Part shown: piece after piece, positions 35,401-46,886 of the stretch | Numbering within the stretch: position 1 is the first letter of the stretch | Layout of the letters: the number at the start of each line of letters is the position of its first letter | Source: Mesorhizobium sp. | GTDB lineage: Bacteria; Pseudomonadota; Alphaproteobacteria; Rhizobiales; Rhizobiaceae | Length of the DNA stretch: 64,000 nt | Assembly (NCBI GenBank): GCA_004017535.1 | Contig: SAJS01000001.1 | Location: 372,001 to 436,000 of the forward strand | Direction: 5' to 3' | Translations under genes and position numbers: made by a program | Notes under the pieces: model-generated | The model's input: only the letters and a program-made list of their open reading frames with translations | Database searches by the model: none | Told to the model about the DNA's origin: nothing

Positions 35401-35959
35401 TGAAGCCAAGGCCGTGCCGGGTTCGACCGCGGTGACCGAGGCTGTCGCCAGGAACCTCTTCAAGCTGATGGCGATCAAGGATGAGTATGAGGTGGCGCGG
35501 CTCTACACCGACGGCACTTTCGCCGCCGACCTCGCCAAGCAGTTCCAGAGCTACGAGAGGCTTGAATTCCACCTCGCGCCGCCGATCCTCGGCCGCCGCG
35601 GCAATGACGGCAAGCCCAGGAAATCGAGCTTCGGCCCGTGGATGATGAAGGGCTTTCGGCTGCTGGCGGCGATGAAGGGCCTGCGCGGCACCACCTTCGA
35701 CCTCTTCGGCTACACAGCCGAGCGGCGCATGGAGCGGCAATTGCTGAGCGAGTACGAGGCCGATCTCGACTTCATCGCCGGCGCGTTGGCGCCCGGCAGG
35801 GTGGAGGCGGCGACGGCCCTGGCCTCCGTCCCGGCGCTGATCCGCGGCTACGGTCATGTCCGGCAGGCCAGCGCCGCGAAGGCGGCGGGCGAGCGCTCGC
35901 GGCTGATCGAGCGTTTGAAGCAAGCCCCCGCGGAGCCATCTCTTCGGGCGGCTGAGTGA
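32486..35959 (+). CDS. Indolepyruvate ferredoxin oxidoreductase, fused alpha-gamma form
   Basis: 1157-aa cytoplasmic 2-oxoacid:acceptor oxidoreductase that decarboxylates indolepyruvate and other aryl pyruvates with CoA. N-terminal pyrimidine-binding region: GFVSGYRGSPLGGLD. The ThDP-binding half has GCHFMALWMDRNTVGFTAMG and NLGDGTYNHSG. Around residue 633 a cysteine cluster CEGCGDCGVQSNC (C633, C636, C639, C645) and CNKDFSCLNGFCPS hold Fe-S clusters. The gamma domain follows (GVGGTGVVTIGAVLGMAA). This single-chain form is usual in Alphaproteobacteria and other aerobes. It stands alone; electrons likely go to ferredoxin or another acceptor encoded elsewhere. Confidence 0.95.
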   Translation: MTLHDVALDDKFDLGKERVFLSGAQAVVRMLLMQRERDRRAGLNTAGFVSGYRGSPLGGLDMQLWRAKKQLAQADIVFQPGLNEELAATACWGSQQTELLGEGTHDGVFSVWYGKGPGVDRSGDVFRHANLAGSSKHGGVLALMGDDHMAESSTNAHATEFLFVDTMVPILNPAGVQEIIDYGLYGFAMSRFAGTWAAIKCVKDNIESTASVDASIERLGIVIPEFDMPPGGLNIRHEIDMLGQEERLHEYKRAAASAFIQANGLNRIVYSGGRNPKLGVITIGKSYLDVRQALEDIGIDEAAANRIGIRLFKVGCPWPLDFQHIAEFARGLDTIVVVEEKRSLIEVQLRENLYGTATQPMIVGKKDERGDWLFPAKGALDPNEIAIALGERILRTIGPSEEIGARVAKLRQFQAMLADTVDIGSRTPFFCSGCPHNSSTKVPDGSLAAAGIGCHFMALWMDRNTVGFTAMGGEGAQWVGQAPFSKRDHIFQNLGDGTYNHSGVLAIRFALSSGANITYKILYNDAVAMTGGQPHEGGLTVDMIARQVRAEGVERIAVVTDEPSKYAGKADFPAGITIHHRDDLDLVQRELRGFKGVSVLIYDQTCAAEKRRRRKRGTFPDPDKRVFINELVCEGCGDCGVQSNCVSIQPVETEFGRKRRIDQSSCNKDFSCLNGFCPSFVTVHGGKIRKGEGIAGKADPLDGVPVPAEFSMGNQGWAAIIDGVGGTGVVTIGAVLGMAAHLEGKGCGMIDMAGLAQKGGSVFTHVRIAPTPEDIHAIRVSAGKADLVLGCDLVVSGAKKVLGAVREGHTIFLANTAEIMPGEFTRSADFSLPVERLKKAIRAAAGDDKAHFFDATRTATALFGNSLGANMFMLGFAFQHGGLPLSAEAVEKAIELNGEAVAMNIAAFRWGRRAAHQPDFVRGLVAQTGKPASQPAETLDDVIARRVAFLTAYQNAAYSRRYADRVAALRATEAKAVPGSTAVTEAVARNLFKLMAIKDEYEVARLYTDGTFAADLAKQFQSYERLEFHLAPPILGRRGNDGKPRKSSFGPWMMKGFRLLAAMKGLRGTTFDLFGYTAERRMERQLLSEYEADLDFIAGALAPGRVEAATALASVPALIRGYGHVRQASAAKAAGERSRLIERLKQAPAEPSLRAAE

Positions 35960-36108
35960 TCGCGCCGGCGCGTTGATGGCGCTCCGGTATCCCCTGAATT
36001 TCCTGACCTGTCCCGCGGATCCAACCCTCTGCAACCGGCATGGAGCGCCGTTCTAAGCCTTTCTTAAGGCGGGTGTGGCATGACAAGGCGTAGCGTTGGG
36101 CCAGCGGC

Positions 36109-38424
36109 ATGGGTAGAACAAAGACCGAGAACATCCCGGCGGATGTCTATATCCAGTTCGTGCGGGCATTGTTCGACAACGCCGGCATGGTCGCGATCGG
36201 CGGCGTATGCTACTGGATTCTCGGCTTCATGGTCTACCTGCGTACGCAGGATCTGCTTTATCTGACGTTGGCTTTCGTTCTGCTATCGGCCAGCCTCTGG
36301 CGGTACTTCAGCATCCGAGGCTTCCATAGAGCGGGCGGCACTATAGCAAGTGTCGCAGAGGCAGAAGCGATAGAGCGCAATTACATTCTCAAAGGCAGCG
36401 CGCAGGGCCTCGCATTGGGGTCATTCTGCTTCGTGTCGATCTACCTGCGTCCTGATCAATTTGCTGAACTGGCGTCGGTGTCGTTGTCGTTGACGACCTT
36501 GGTAACGGTTGTCGGACGAAGCTACGGGTCCATGCGCATGGTCCAGATTTTTTCCTTGACCCTCGTCGGGCCCGCGGCGCTTGCGCTCATTCTGCGCATG
36601 GATATGGCTTCTGTCGTCCTCGGCTTGATGATCTTCCCATTGACGTTCGTCACCATCAACAGCGCCGACCATGTCCGCAACGTGCTCTTCTCCGCGGTCA
36701 TCGGCCACAAGGAGGCCAGGAAACTGACGCGCCGGTTCGATCGCGCGCTCAACACCATGTCGCATGGCCTGGTCATGCTGGGGCCCGACGGGCGCGTCGC
36801 GGTGGCCAATGCAGAGGCCGCCCGCCTGATGTCGCTGAGATCGGGCGATGCCTTGCTCGGACGCTCGATCCACGGCCTTTTGATGCGCGGCGTCGCCGGC
36901 GGCATGCTGGCGCCGAAAGACTGCCGCTACATCGAGGCGCAGCTGACGCGCGCCCTGCGTGAAGGCCGTGACCGCAAGGTGCTCGTTTCGCTGGCCAACG
37001 GTCAGCATTACGAATTCTCCGCCCGCGAAGGCAGCCAGGAATTGGGCGTCATCACCTTCGAGGACGTGACGGTGCGCGTCGAGGCGGAGGAAAAGATACG
37101 CTTCATGGCGCGCTACGACAATCTGACGGGCCTGCCGAACCGCGCCTATTTCCACGAGCTGGTCCGTGAGGCCATGGCTTCCGGCGAGGAGGATCGGCTC
37201 TGCGGCCTCGCGGTGCTCGATCTCGACGACTTCAAGAGCGTCAACGACACGCTCGGCCATCCGGTCGGCGACGGGCTGATCTACGCCGTGGCCGAGCGTC
37301 TCGCGGCGATCGCCGGACCTGGTATCACCGTCAGCCGCTTCGGCGGCGACGAGTTCATGATCTTCTTCGATCGCGTCGAGGACGAGAGCCACCTCAGCAC
37401 CCTGCTCGACCAGATCTTCGCGGACCTGCAGGGCGAAGTCGACGTCGCCGGCCACGGGTTGCGCATCCAGGCCAGCGGCGGCGCGGTGCTGTCCAAAGTG
37501 AAGGATACCGACGCGGACGCCATGATCGTCAAGGCAGACCTTGCCCTCTACAAGGCCAAGGAACTCGGCAAGAACAGCTGGCGGCTGTTCGAGGCGGCCA
37601 TGGATGCCGCTTTCCGCAATCGCCAGTTGATGAAGGCCGATCTGCGCAACGCCGTGCAGGCCAGGGACTTGCGCGTCGTCTATCAGCCGATCGTGGCCGT
37701 CAGCACCATGCGCATCGCCAGTTGCGAGGCGCTCTGCCGTTGGAACCATCCCGACCTCGGTCCGATCTCGCCCAGCGTCTTCATTCCGCTCGCCGAGGAG
37801 ATGGGCATCGTTTCGGACATAAGCACGTTCGTGCTGGAGGCCGCGTGCGCCGAATGCGCCAAATGGCCGGCCCAGACCAGCGTGTCGGTCAACCTCTCGG
37901 CCAAGGATTTCCGCAGCCGCGATATCGTCCAGAAGGTCAGGGAAGCCTTGGCGAAGTCGGGCCTTGCGGCGCACCGGCTCGAGATCGAGGTCACCGAGAC
38001 CGCCTTGCTCGATGACAAGTCGCTGACGCGCGAATCGATCGAGGACTTGAAGGCGCTTGGCGTGCGCATCGCGCTTGACGATTTCGGGACCGGCTATTCC
38101 AGCCTGAGCTATCTCCACAAACTGCCGCTCGACAAGATCAAGATCGACCGCTCTTTCCTGGTCGATATGAACCAGAACCGGCAGTCGCTCGATCTGCTGA
38201 AGGGCATCGTCGGCCTGTCGCGGACATTGGGCCTTTTGGTGACCATCGAAGGCGTCGAGACCTTCGAGCAGCTGAAGACGCTGGTTCATCTGGTCAAGCC
38301 GGACTTCGTGCAGGGCTTCCTCTTCGGCGCCGCGCTCAGCGCGTCGGGCATCGAGACGATGTCGAGCGTCACATGGCCATTTGCCGCAGACCTGCATATC
38401 GCCGGCAAACGAACGGCCAGCTGA
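36109..38424 (+). CDS. Membrane-bound GGDEF-EAL cyclic-di-GMP protein
   Basis: 771 aa. Five to six N-terminal helices (about 20-200) form a membrane sensor without a recognised name. A PAS-like segment (LNTMSHGLVMLGPDGRVAV) follows at about 220-330. The GGDEF domain has an intact RFGGDEF (412-416) but no RxxD inhibitory site upstream. The EAL domain keeps EALCRW (540-542), VNLSAKDF, EVTETAL, LDDFGTGYSS, KIKIDRSF and TIEGVET, the residues needed for phosphodiesterase activity. Both activities are therefore possible. The gene stands alone, followed 336 bp later by a FeeM-like synthase. Confidence 0.94.
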   Translation: MGRTKTENIPADVYIQFVRALFDNAGMVAIGGVCYWILGFMVYLRTQDLLYLTLAFVLLSASLWRYFSIRGFHRAGGTIASVAEAEAIERNYILKGSAQGLALGSFCFVSIYLRPDQFAELASVSLSLTTLVTVVGRSYGSMRMVQIFSLTLVGPAALALILRMDMASVVLGLMIFPLTFVTINSADHVRNVLFSAVIGHKEARKLTRRFDRALNTMSHGLVMLGPDGRVAVANAEAARLMSLRSGDALLGRSIHGLLMRGVAGGMLAPKDCRYIEAQLTRALREGRDRKVLVSLANGQHYEFSAREGSQELGVITFEDVTVRVEAEEKIRFMARYDNLTGLPNRAYFHELVREAMASGEEDRLCGLAVLDLDDFKSVNDTLGHPVGDGLIYAVAERLAAIAGPGITVSRFGGDEFMIFFDRVEDESHLSTLLDQIFADLQGEVDVAGHGLRIQASGGAVLSKVKDTDADAMIVKADLALYKAKELGKNSWRLFEAAMDAAFRNRQLMKADLRNAVQARDLRVVYQPIVAVSTMRIASCEALCRWNHPDLGPISPSVFIPLAEEMGIVSDISTFVLEAACAECAKWPAQTSVSVNLSAKDFRSRDIVQKVREALAKSGLAAHRLEIEVTETALLDDKSLTRESIEDLKALGVRIALDDFGTGYSSLSYLHKLPLDKIKIDRSFLVDMNQNRQSLDLLKGIVGLSRTLGLLVTIEGVETFEQLKTLVHLVKPDFVQGFLFGAALSASGIETMSSVTWPFAADLHIAGKRTAS

Positions 38425-38760
38425 CCGAATTTCCGGGGAAAGCGCAAAACGGCTTCCACTTCGCAGAATTGCGACCCGTATTGAGGGCCCGCCAAATATA
38501 TTGGCCGCTACAGGGCAAGTGTAGGCTGGGCATGCCTCGGCGCTTTCGTAGCTCTGACTTCGAAACGACTTCGTCAATTATAACCGGTTGGCATTAGACG
38601 GTCACTCGCGTCGGGATTTGCTTTTTTTCGCGCATGATCAGCGAAATTGGGCGCCCGGCATTAAGGTTAACAAGAGGTAAATCAGCAATATCGAATTTTC
38701 AGCTTGTGTCTCATTTCAACTCGAATAGCCTTAGTCGCAGGCGGAATTCGAGGACTGACG
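38425..38760 (+). other. 336-bp AT-richer region upstream of the FeeM-like gene
   Basis: AT-richer than its neighbours, with a T7 tract near 38624 and TTAAGGTTAACAAGAGG around 38660. It starts with a decayed family C repeat (GGAAAGCGCAAAACGGCTTC). It probably carries the promoter and a long leader; no small gene or convincing operator is seen. Confidence 0.55.
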
Positions 38761-39522
38761 ATGGATGTTGCGAGGAAGAGTGCGTCGGCTGACGCCAGCG
38801 CTAGGATGGACTCGGCACTCAACCGATCCATGATGGAACTGCTGGATCATGTCGAATATCGTCTCATCACGGGGGGTGAAGATCAGGAGGCGATCTATCG
38901 GCTCCGCTACAACTCCTATCGGCGCTCAGGTATGTGTGGTCCGATCGCCAGTGGGATGTTCGAGGATCGCTGGGATAATCTACCCAACGCCTATCGGTTC
39001 GGTGTCTATTGCTATGACCAATTGGTCAGCACACTGCGTTTCCATTATATCACCAGTGCGCAGCCATACTCGCCTTCGGTCGATGCCTATCCCGAAGTCT
39101 TGCTTCCACGGCTCGCCCGCGGCGAAACCTTCATTGACGGAACCCGCTTCGCAGCCGACCCTGACAGCGCGCCGGCGCCGGGGGTGCTGCCTTTCCTGAC
39201 TCTCAGGATCGCCATGGTCGCCTCCTGCTACTTCGGTCAGGACTCGGTGCTGACGCCGGTCAAGATGGAGCATTCCGCTTTTTACGTTCGTTACTTTCAA
39301 GCCGTGCAGAGGACAGAGGGTAAAGCATTTCCGGGCGTTCTTCCCCCGCTCGCACTGTTCGAAATACCGGCCGGCGAAAACATGCGCCTGACGCTCAAAC
39401 GATTGCCGTTCTTCAGATCGACGCCGATGGAGCAGCGGCTGATGTTCGGCAATCCGGCCATCAACCGGCTGACGCCCCTCTCGATCGTGCCGACGGCGAA
39501 ATACTATCGCGCCGCTGCCTGA
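38761..39522 (+). CDS. FeeM-like N-acyl amino acid synthase
   Basis: 253-aa protein that I place in the FeeM/acyl-homoserine-lactone-synthase-like GNAT group. ATG 38761 is preceded by GAGG. Cues are YRLITGGEDQEAIYRLRYNSYRRSG (split in the usual acceptor region), DRWDNLPNAYRFGVYCYDQL, LVSTLRFHYI, ETFIDGTRFAAD, and LTLRIAMVASCYFGQDSVLT. Known FeeM enzymes acylate tyrosine or similar amino acids from acyl-ACP. The product here cannot be told. A membrane c-di-GMP protein lies just upstream, although a 336-bp gap argues for separate promoters. LuxR-type genes are absent, so true quorum signalling is unsupported. Confidence 0.72.
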   Translation: MDVARKSASADASARMDSALNRSMMELLDHVEYRLITGGEDQEAIYRLRYNSYRRSGMCGPIASGMFEDRWDNLPNAYRFGVYCYDQLVSTLRFHYITSAQPYSPSVDAYPEVLLPRLARGETFIDGTRFAADPDSAPAPGVLPFLTLRIAMVASCYFGQDSVLTPVKMEHSAFYVRYFQAVQRTEGKAFPGVLPPLALFEIPAGENMRLTLKRLPFFRSTPMEQRLMFGNPAINRLTPLSIVPTAKYYRAAA

Positions 39523-39560
39523 ACGCGGGCCATGAACCTTCTGCCGGCGGCGGCGTTAGC

Positions 39561-39605
39561 AAGCAATTCCGGCAAAGTGTGAGCGGTTTTCCGCCCGGAT
39601 TTGCC
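39561..39605 (+). repeat. Family C palindromic repeat (half copy)
   Basis: AAGCAATTCCGGCAAAGTGT, then GGTTTTCCGCCCGGATTTGCC. Lies 38 bases behind the FeeM-like gene. Confidence 0.72.
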
Positions 39606-39666
39606 ATCACGACAAGCTCCGCAGCCGCCTGAGAGGCGATCGTCTGTCAAATGAAGGGATTGCGAC

Positions 39667-39816
39667 ATGACCATCCATTCGCTCGCGCTGACGCCGCTGA
39701 TCTCGCTGATCGCCGGCGTGCTGATCCTGGCGATGCCGCGGCTCCTCAACTACATCGTCGCACTTTACCTGATCGTCGTCGGCCTGCTCGGCCCGTTTCC
39801 CCAACTCGCCGGCTGA
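39667..39816 (+). CDS. DUF3096 small membrane protein
   Basis: 49-aa single-domain membrane peptide (MTIHSLALTPLISLIAGV onward), with two hydrophobic segments joined by PRLLNY. The pattern of a Pro-Arg turn between two short helices and the ending GLLGPFPQLAG is that of DUF3096, common in Rhizobiales and marine Alphaproteobacteria. Upstream GAAGGGATT lies 7-15 bases before the ATG and may be the ribosome site. No function is known. Confidence 0.78.
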   Translation: MTIHSLALTPLISLIAGVLILAMPRLLNYIVALYLIVVGLLGPFPQLAG

Positions 39817-39962
39817 AGTCCCCCTTGCCGCGGGCGAGGGCGCGCCGTTCAATTTCAACTTTCATTTGAGGCTGTTGTCGCAGGCTGTGCGGCAATAGCG
39901 CCATTGCTCTTGGTTCGGCTTTTCGCTATGTGCCTCAAAGGCTTTTTCGAAGGGGTACTTCC

Positions 39963-40187
39963 ATGGCTGATCACACGCCCGCCGGTCCGGTCGAGCTTGG
40001 CGCGCAGATGGACTATGCCGAGCACGACCGCACCTACAAGGCCTTCCTCGGCCTTGCCAAATACGGCTCGCTGGTCTGCGCCGCCATCCTCATCGCCATG
40101 GCCTTTGGCTTCTTCGTCGGCGGCTTCTTCTCGGGTCTCATCGTGTTCATCCTGATCACGGCCATCGGCACTCTCATTCTGCGGTAG
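39963..40187 (+). CDS. aa3-type cytochrome c oxidase subunit IV
   Basis: 74-aa membrane protein of PF07835. The ATG at 39963 (MADHTPAGPVELGAQMDY) is chosen over an earlier in-frame start that adds 11 unrelated residues. The family block is MDYAEHDRTYKAFLGLAKYG followed by one long helix (about 48-72). It is a small accessory subunit of aa3-type oxidases in the inner membrane. The main cox genes are not nearby; the transhydrogenase operon follows 84 bp downstream, an order seen in other rhizobia. Confidence 0.88.
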   Translation: MADHTPAGPVELGAQMDYAEHDRTYKAFLGLAKYGSLVCAAILIAMAFGFFVGGFFSGLIVFILITAIGTLILR

Positions 40188-40271
40188 ACTTCCCAAGCCC
40201 ATCCCCTCGACGTCGCCGGACGTCCGGCCGACGCCTTGCGTGATCAAGGTTCCAGCCGAAAGGATCGTCCG

Positions 40272-41525
40272 GTGGGACAAATAGTGTTCATCCCTCGTGA
40301 GCTTGACCCGAACGAGCCGCGCGTCGCGGCCTCGCCGGAAACTGTCAAACGTCTGGCGGGTCTCGGCTTCGACGTCATCGTCGAGAAGGGCGCCGGCCTC
40401 GGCTCCCGCATCCCCGACCAGGATTTTGCTGCGGTAGGTGCCGCGATCGGCAAGGCGACCGATGCGTCGAAGGCCGACGTGGTGCTGAAAGTGCGCCGGC
40501 CGACGGATGCCGAGCTGAAGGGCTACAAATCCGGCGCCGCCGTGATCGCCATCATGGACCCCTATGGCAACGATGCCGCGGTGGCCGCCATGGCCAAGGC
40601 CGGCATCACCGCCTTCTCCATGGAATTCATGCCGCGCATCACCCGCGCGCAGGTGATGGACGTGCTGTCCTCGCAGGCCAACCTTGCCGGCTACCAGGCG
40701 GTGATCGACGCGGCCGCCGAATATGATCGCGCATTGCCGATGATGATGACGGCGGCTGGCACCGTGCCGGCGGCCAAGACCTTCATTATGGGCGTCGGCG
40801 TCGCCGGCCTGCAGGCGATCGCCACGGCGCGCCGTCTCGGGGCGGTCGTCACAGCCACCGACGTGCGCCCGGCGGTGAAGGAGCAGGTGCAGTCGCTTGG
40901 CGCCAAGTTCCTGGCGGTCGAGGACGAGGAGTTCAAGGCGGCCGAGACCGCCGGCGGCTACGCCAAGGAAATGTCGAAGGAATACCAGGCCAAGCAGGCG
41001 GCGCTGACCGCCGAGCACATCGCCAAGCAGGACATCGTCATCACCACCGCGCTTATCCCAGGACGCCCTGCGCCGAAGCTGGTCTCGGCCGCCATGGTCG
41101 CCTCGATGAAGCCGGGCTCCGTGATCGTCGACCTTGCGGTGGAACGCGGCGGCAATGTCGAGGGTGCGGTTCCAGGCAGGGTCGTGACGACCGAGAACGG
41201 CGTCAAGATCGTCGGCCACCTCAACGTGCCGGGCCGTGTCGCGGCCTCGGCCTCGCTGCTCTACGCCAAGAACCTCTACGCCTTCCTCGAGACGATGGTC
41301 GACAAGACGACCAAGACGCTCGCCATCAAGCGCGACGACGAACTGGTCAAGGCGACGATGCTGACTGACGCTGGCCAAGTCGTGCATCCTGCCTTCGCCA
41401 AGGCAGGGGAGGAGCCGCGCACTGAGCCGGCGGCCATTCCGGCGACGACCTTGGTCGCCGATGCCGCCGACGCGAAGCCGGCGGCAAAGAAGAAGGCCGC
41501 AGCCAAGCCTAAGGGGACCGCGTGA
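40272..41525 (+). CDS. pntAA: NAD(P) transhydrogenase subunit alpha part 1
   Basis: 417-aa NAD(H)-binding domain I of the proton-translocating transhydrogenase, which reduces NADP+ with NADH at the expense of the proton gradient. GTG 40272 lies 8 bases after AAAGGA and starts [20 protein letters not shown], the normal N-terminus. Key parts are [25 protein letters not shown]-like [38 protein letters not shown] (Rossmann loop) and [19 protein letters not shown] Lys/Ala-rich tail of about 25 residues ends it. First of three genes; its stop overlaps the next start. Confidence 0.95.
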   Translation: MGQIVFIPRELDPNEPRVAASPETVKRLAGLGFDVIVEKGAGLGSRIPDQDFAAVGAAIGKATDASKADVVLKVRRPTDAELKGYKSGAAVIAIMDPYGNDAAVAAMAKAGITAFSMEFMPRITRAQVMDVLSSQANLAGYQAVIDAAAEYDRALPMMMTAAGTVPAAKTFIMGVGVAGLQAIATARRLGAVVTATDVRPAVKEQVQSLGAKFLAVEDEEFKAAETAGGYAKEMSKEYQAKQAALTAEHIAKQDIVITTALIPGRPAPKLVSAAMVASMKPGSVIVDLAVERGGNVEGAVPGRVVTTENGVKIVGHLNVPGRVAASASLLYAKNLYAFLETMVDKTTKTLAIKRDDELVKATMLTDAGQVVHPAFAKAGEEPRTEPAAIPATTLVADAADAKPAAKKKAAAKPKGTA

Positions 41526-41947
41526 TGGACGCCTTGCAGAAAGCCCTCGACCAACTCGACCAGGCGACCGCCGCCGTGCGGCTGGCGGTGCAGGATCTTG
41601 CCAACGCGCCTGCCGGCGCCGAGGCCGCCGGCAACGCCGCGCATGCGCTCTCGGGCGGCGCCATCGATCCCTTCGTCTTCCGCTTTGCCATCTTTGTGCT
41701 GGCGATCTTCGTCGGCTATTATGTCGTGTGGTCGGTGACGCCGGCGCTGCACACGCCGCTGATGGCTGTCACCAACGCCATCTCTTCCGTCATCGTCGTC
41801 GGCGCGCTGCTTGCCGTCGGCATTGCCGCTTCCGGCCTTGCCGCGGGCTTCGGCTTCGTCGCCCTGGTGCTGGTCTCGGTCAACATCTTCGGCGGCTTCC
41901 TGGTGACCCAGCGCATGCTCGCCATGTACAAGAAGAAGGAAAAGTGA
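41525..41947 (+). CDS. pntAB: NAD(P) transhydrogenase subunit alpha part 2
   Basis: 140-aa membrane subunit (half of domain II). Three to four helices: [40 protein letters not shown] and [20 protein letters not shown]. The ATG is chosen; a GTG directly before it is in frame. It overlaps the pntAA stop (GTGATG) and ends one base before pntB, as expected for a coupled complex. Confidence 0.94.
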   Translation: MDALQKALDQLDQATAAVRLAVQDLANAPAGAEAAGNAAHALSGGAIDPFVFRFAIFVLAIFVGYYVVWSVTPALHTPLMAVTNAISSVIVVGALLAVGIAASGLAAGFGFVALVLVSVNIFGGFLVTQRMLAMYKKKEK

Positions 41948-41948
41948 C

Positions 41949-43346
41949 GTGACCGTCAATCTCGCTTCCTTCCTCTATCTCGTCTCCGGCATCCTGTTCA
42001 TCCTGGCGCTGCGCGGCCTCTCGCATCCGACCACCAGCCGCCAGGGCAATCTCTACGGCATGATCGGCATGGCCATTGCCATCGCCACCACGCTGGCCCT
42101 GGCGACACCCTCGGCCGGCCGCTTCGGCCTGATCGTGCTCGGCCTCGCGATCGGCGGCGGTATCGGCGCCGTCACCGCGCGCCGCATCGCCATGACCTCG
42201 ATGCCGCAGTTGGTCGCCGCCTTCCACTCGCTCGTCGGCTTCGCCGCCGTCATGGTGGCCGCGGCCGCCATCTATGCGCCGGAAAGCTTCGGCATCGGCA
42301 CGGCGGGCGATATCCATGCCCAGGCGCTGGTCGAGATGAGCCTGGGCGTCGCCATCGGCGCCATCACCTTCACCGGCTCGGTCATCGCCTTCCTGAAGCT
42401 CGACGGCCGCATGTCCGGCAAGCCGATCATGATTGGCGGCCGCCACCTCATCAACATCGCGCTCGGCGTCGCCCTGGTGGTGCTGATCGTGCTTCTGGTC
42501 ACAACCGAATCCAAGCTCGTCTTCTGGCTGATCGTCGCCGCCTCGCTGGTGCTCGGCGTGCTCCTGATCATCCCGATCGGCGGCGCCGACATGCCGGTCG
42601 TAGTGTCGATGCTGAATTCCTATTCCGGCTGGGCGGCGGCGGCGCTTGGCTTCACGCTCGGCAATCTGGCCCTGATCATCACCGGCGCGCTGGTCGGCTC
42701 GTCCGGCGCGATCCTGTCCTACATCATGTGCAAGGGCATGAACCGGTCCTTCATCTCGGTCATCCTAGGCGGCTTCGGCGGCGAGACGGCCGTGGCGGCG
42801 GACGACGGCATCGAGCGCACGGTCAAGCAGGGCTCGGCCGACGACGCGGCCTATCTGATGATGAACGCGCAGAAGGTCATCATCGTGCCCGGCTACGGCA
42901 TGGCGGTCGCCCAGGCTCAGCATGCGCTTCGCGAAATGGCCGACAAGCTCAAGGCCAACGGCGTAGAGGTGAAATACGCCATCCATCCGGTCGCCGGCCG
43001 CATGCCCGGCCACATGAACGTGCTCTTGGCTGAAGCCAACGTGCCCTATGACGAGGTGTTCGAGCTCGAGGACATCAACTCGGAGTTCGCGCAGGCCGAC
43101 GTCGCCTATGTCATCGGCGCCAACGACGTCACCAACCCATCCGCGCGGGATGACAAGAGCAGCCCGATCTACGGCATGCCGATCCTCGACGTCGACAAGG
43201 CCCGCACCTGCCTCTTCGTCAAGCGCTCGCTCGGCTCCGGCTACGCCGGCATCGACAACACGCTGTTCTACAAGGACGGCACCATGATGCTGCTCGGCGA
43301 CGCCAAGAAGATGACCGAGGAAATCGTCAAGGCGATGGACCACTGA
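41949..43346 (+). CDS. pntB: NAD(P) transhydrogenase subunit beta
   Basis: 465 aa. The N-terminal about 270 residues carry eight or nine helices of domain II, with the MPQLVAAFHSLVGFAA loop including the proton-relay His. The C-terminal NADP(H)-binding domain III has KVIIVPGYGMAVAQAQHAL, HPVAGRMPGHMNVLLAEANV and YVIGANDVTNPSARDD. A GTG start directly follows the pntAB stop. Length and gene order match the three-gene transhydrogenase of rhizobia. A strong terminator follows. Confidence 0.96.
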   Translation: MTVNLASFLYLVSGILFILALRGLSHPTTSRQGNLYGMIGMAIAIATTLALATPSAGRFGLIVLGLAIGGGIGAVTARRIAMTSMPQLVAAFHSLVGFAAVMVAAAAIYAPESFGIGTAGDIHAQALVEMSLGVAIGAITFTGSVIAFLKLDGRMSGKPIMIGGRHLINIALGVALVVLIVLLVTTESKLVFWLIVAASLVLGVLLIIPIGGADMPVVVSMLNSYSGWAAAALGFTLGNLALIITGALVGSSGAILSYIMCKGMNRSFISVILGGFGGETAVAADDGIERTVKQGSADDAAYLMMNAQKVIIVPGYGMAVAQAQHALREMADKLKANGVEVKYAIHPVAGRMPGHMNVLLAEANVPYDEVFELEDINSEFAQADVAYVIGANDVTNPSARDDKSSPIYGMPILDVDKARTCLFVKRSLGSGYAGIDNTLFYKDGTMMLLGDAKKMTEEIVKAMDH

Positions 43347-43361
43347 GCTTGATTGAAGGCG

Positions 43362-43402
43362 CAAAAAGAAAGGCCCGGCAGACGTCGGGCCTTTCTCTTT
43401 TT
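43362..43402. terminator. Bidirectional rho-independent terminator
   Basis: Stem AGAAAGGCCCG (43367-43377) with CGGGCCTTTCT (43386-43396), A-run before and T-run (CTTTTT) after. It serves pntB on the plus strand and gyrB on the minus strand. Confidence 0.9.
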
Positions 43403-43420
43403 GGCGTGTGTGGCTTGCGC

Positions 43421-46704
<3,284 letters not shown>

Positions 46705-46886
46705 GTGAGGGGTCCTTGCTTGGCGGTATCCATTGGTGACTAACGCAGGCTGCCGCCGGCAACAAGCAGCTATTGGCTGATGCCGGTCACATTCCGGCGA
46801 GATGGCGCGACAGTGCGCTGCCGTCCGGTCACATGGACGCCGGCCTTGTCGGGCACTACATTCGGCGATGACAGCGGAGCATCTTC

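Noticed and set aside
36421-38577. Very long antisense open frame (about 718 codons) opposite the GGDEF-EAL gene
   Set aside because: It is a by-product of GC-rich codon usage; the sense frame has clear domains, and the antisense product is low-complexity Arg/Asp/Gly/His without family motifs. The same holds for long antisense frames opposite gyrB (43349-45484), rpsA (58473-60143) and guaD (6709-8190).
38761-39522. Calling the FeeM-like gene an acyl-homoserine-lactone synthase (LuxI)
   Set aside because: LuxI signature residues and a neighbouring luxR are not found; similarity is at the fold level only.
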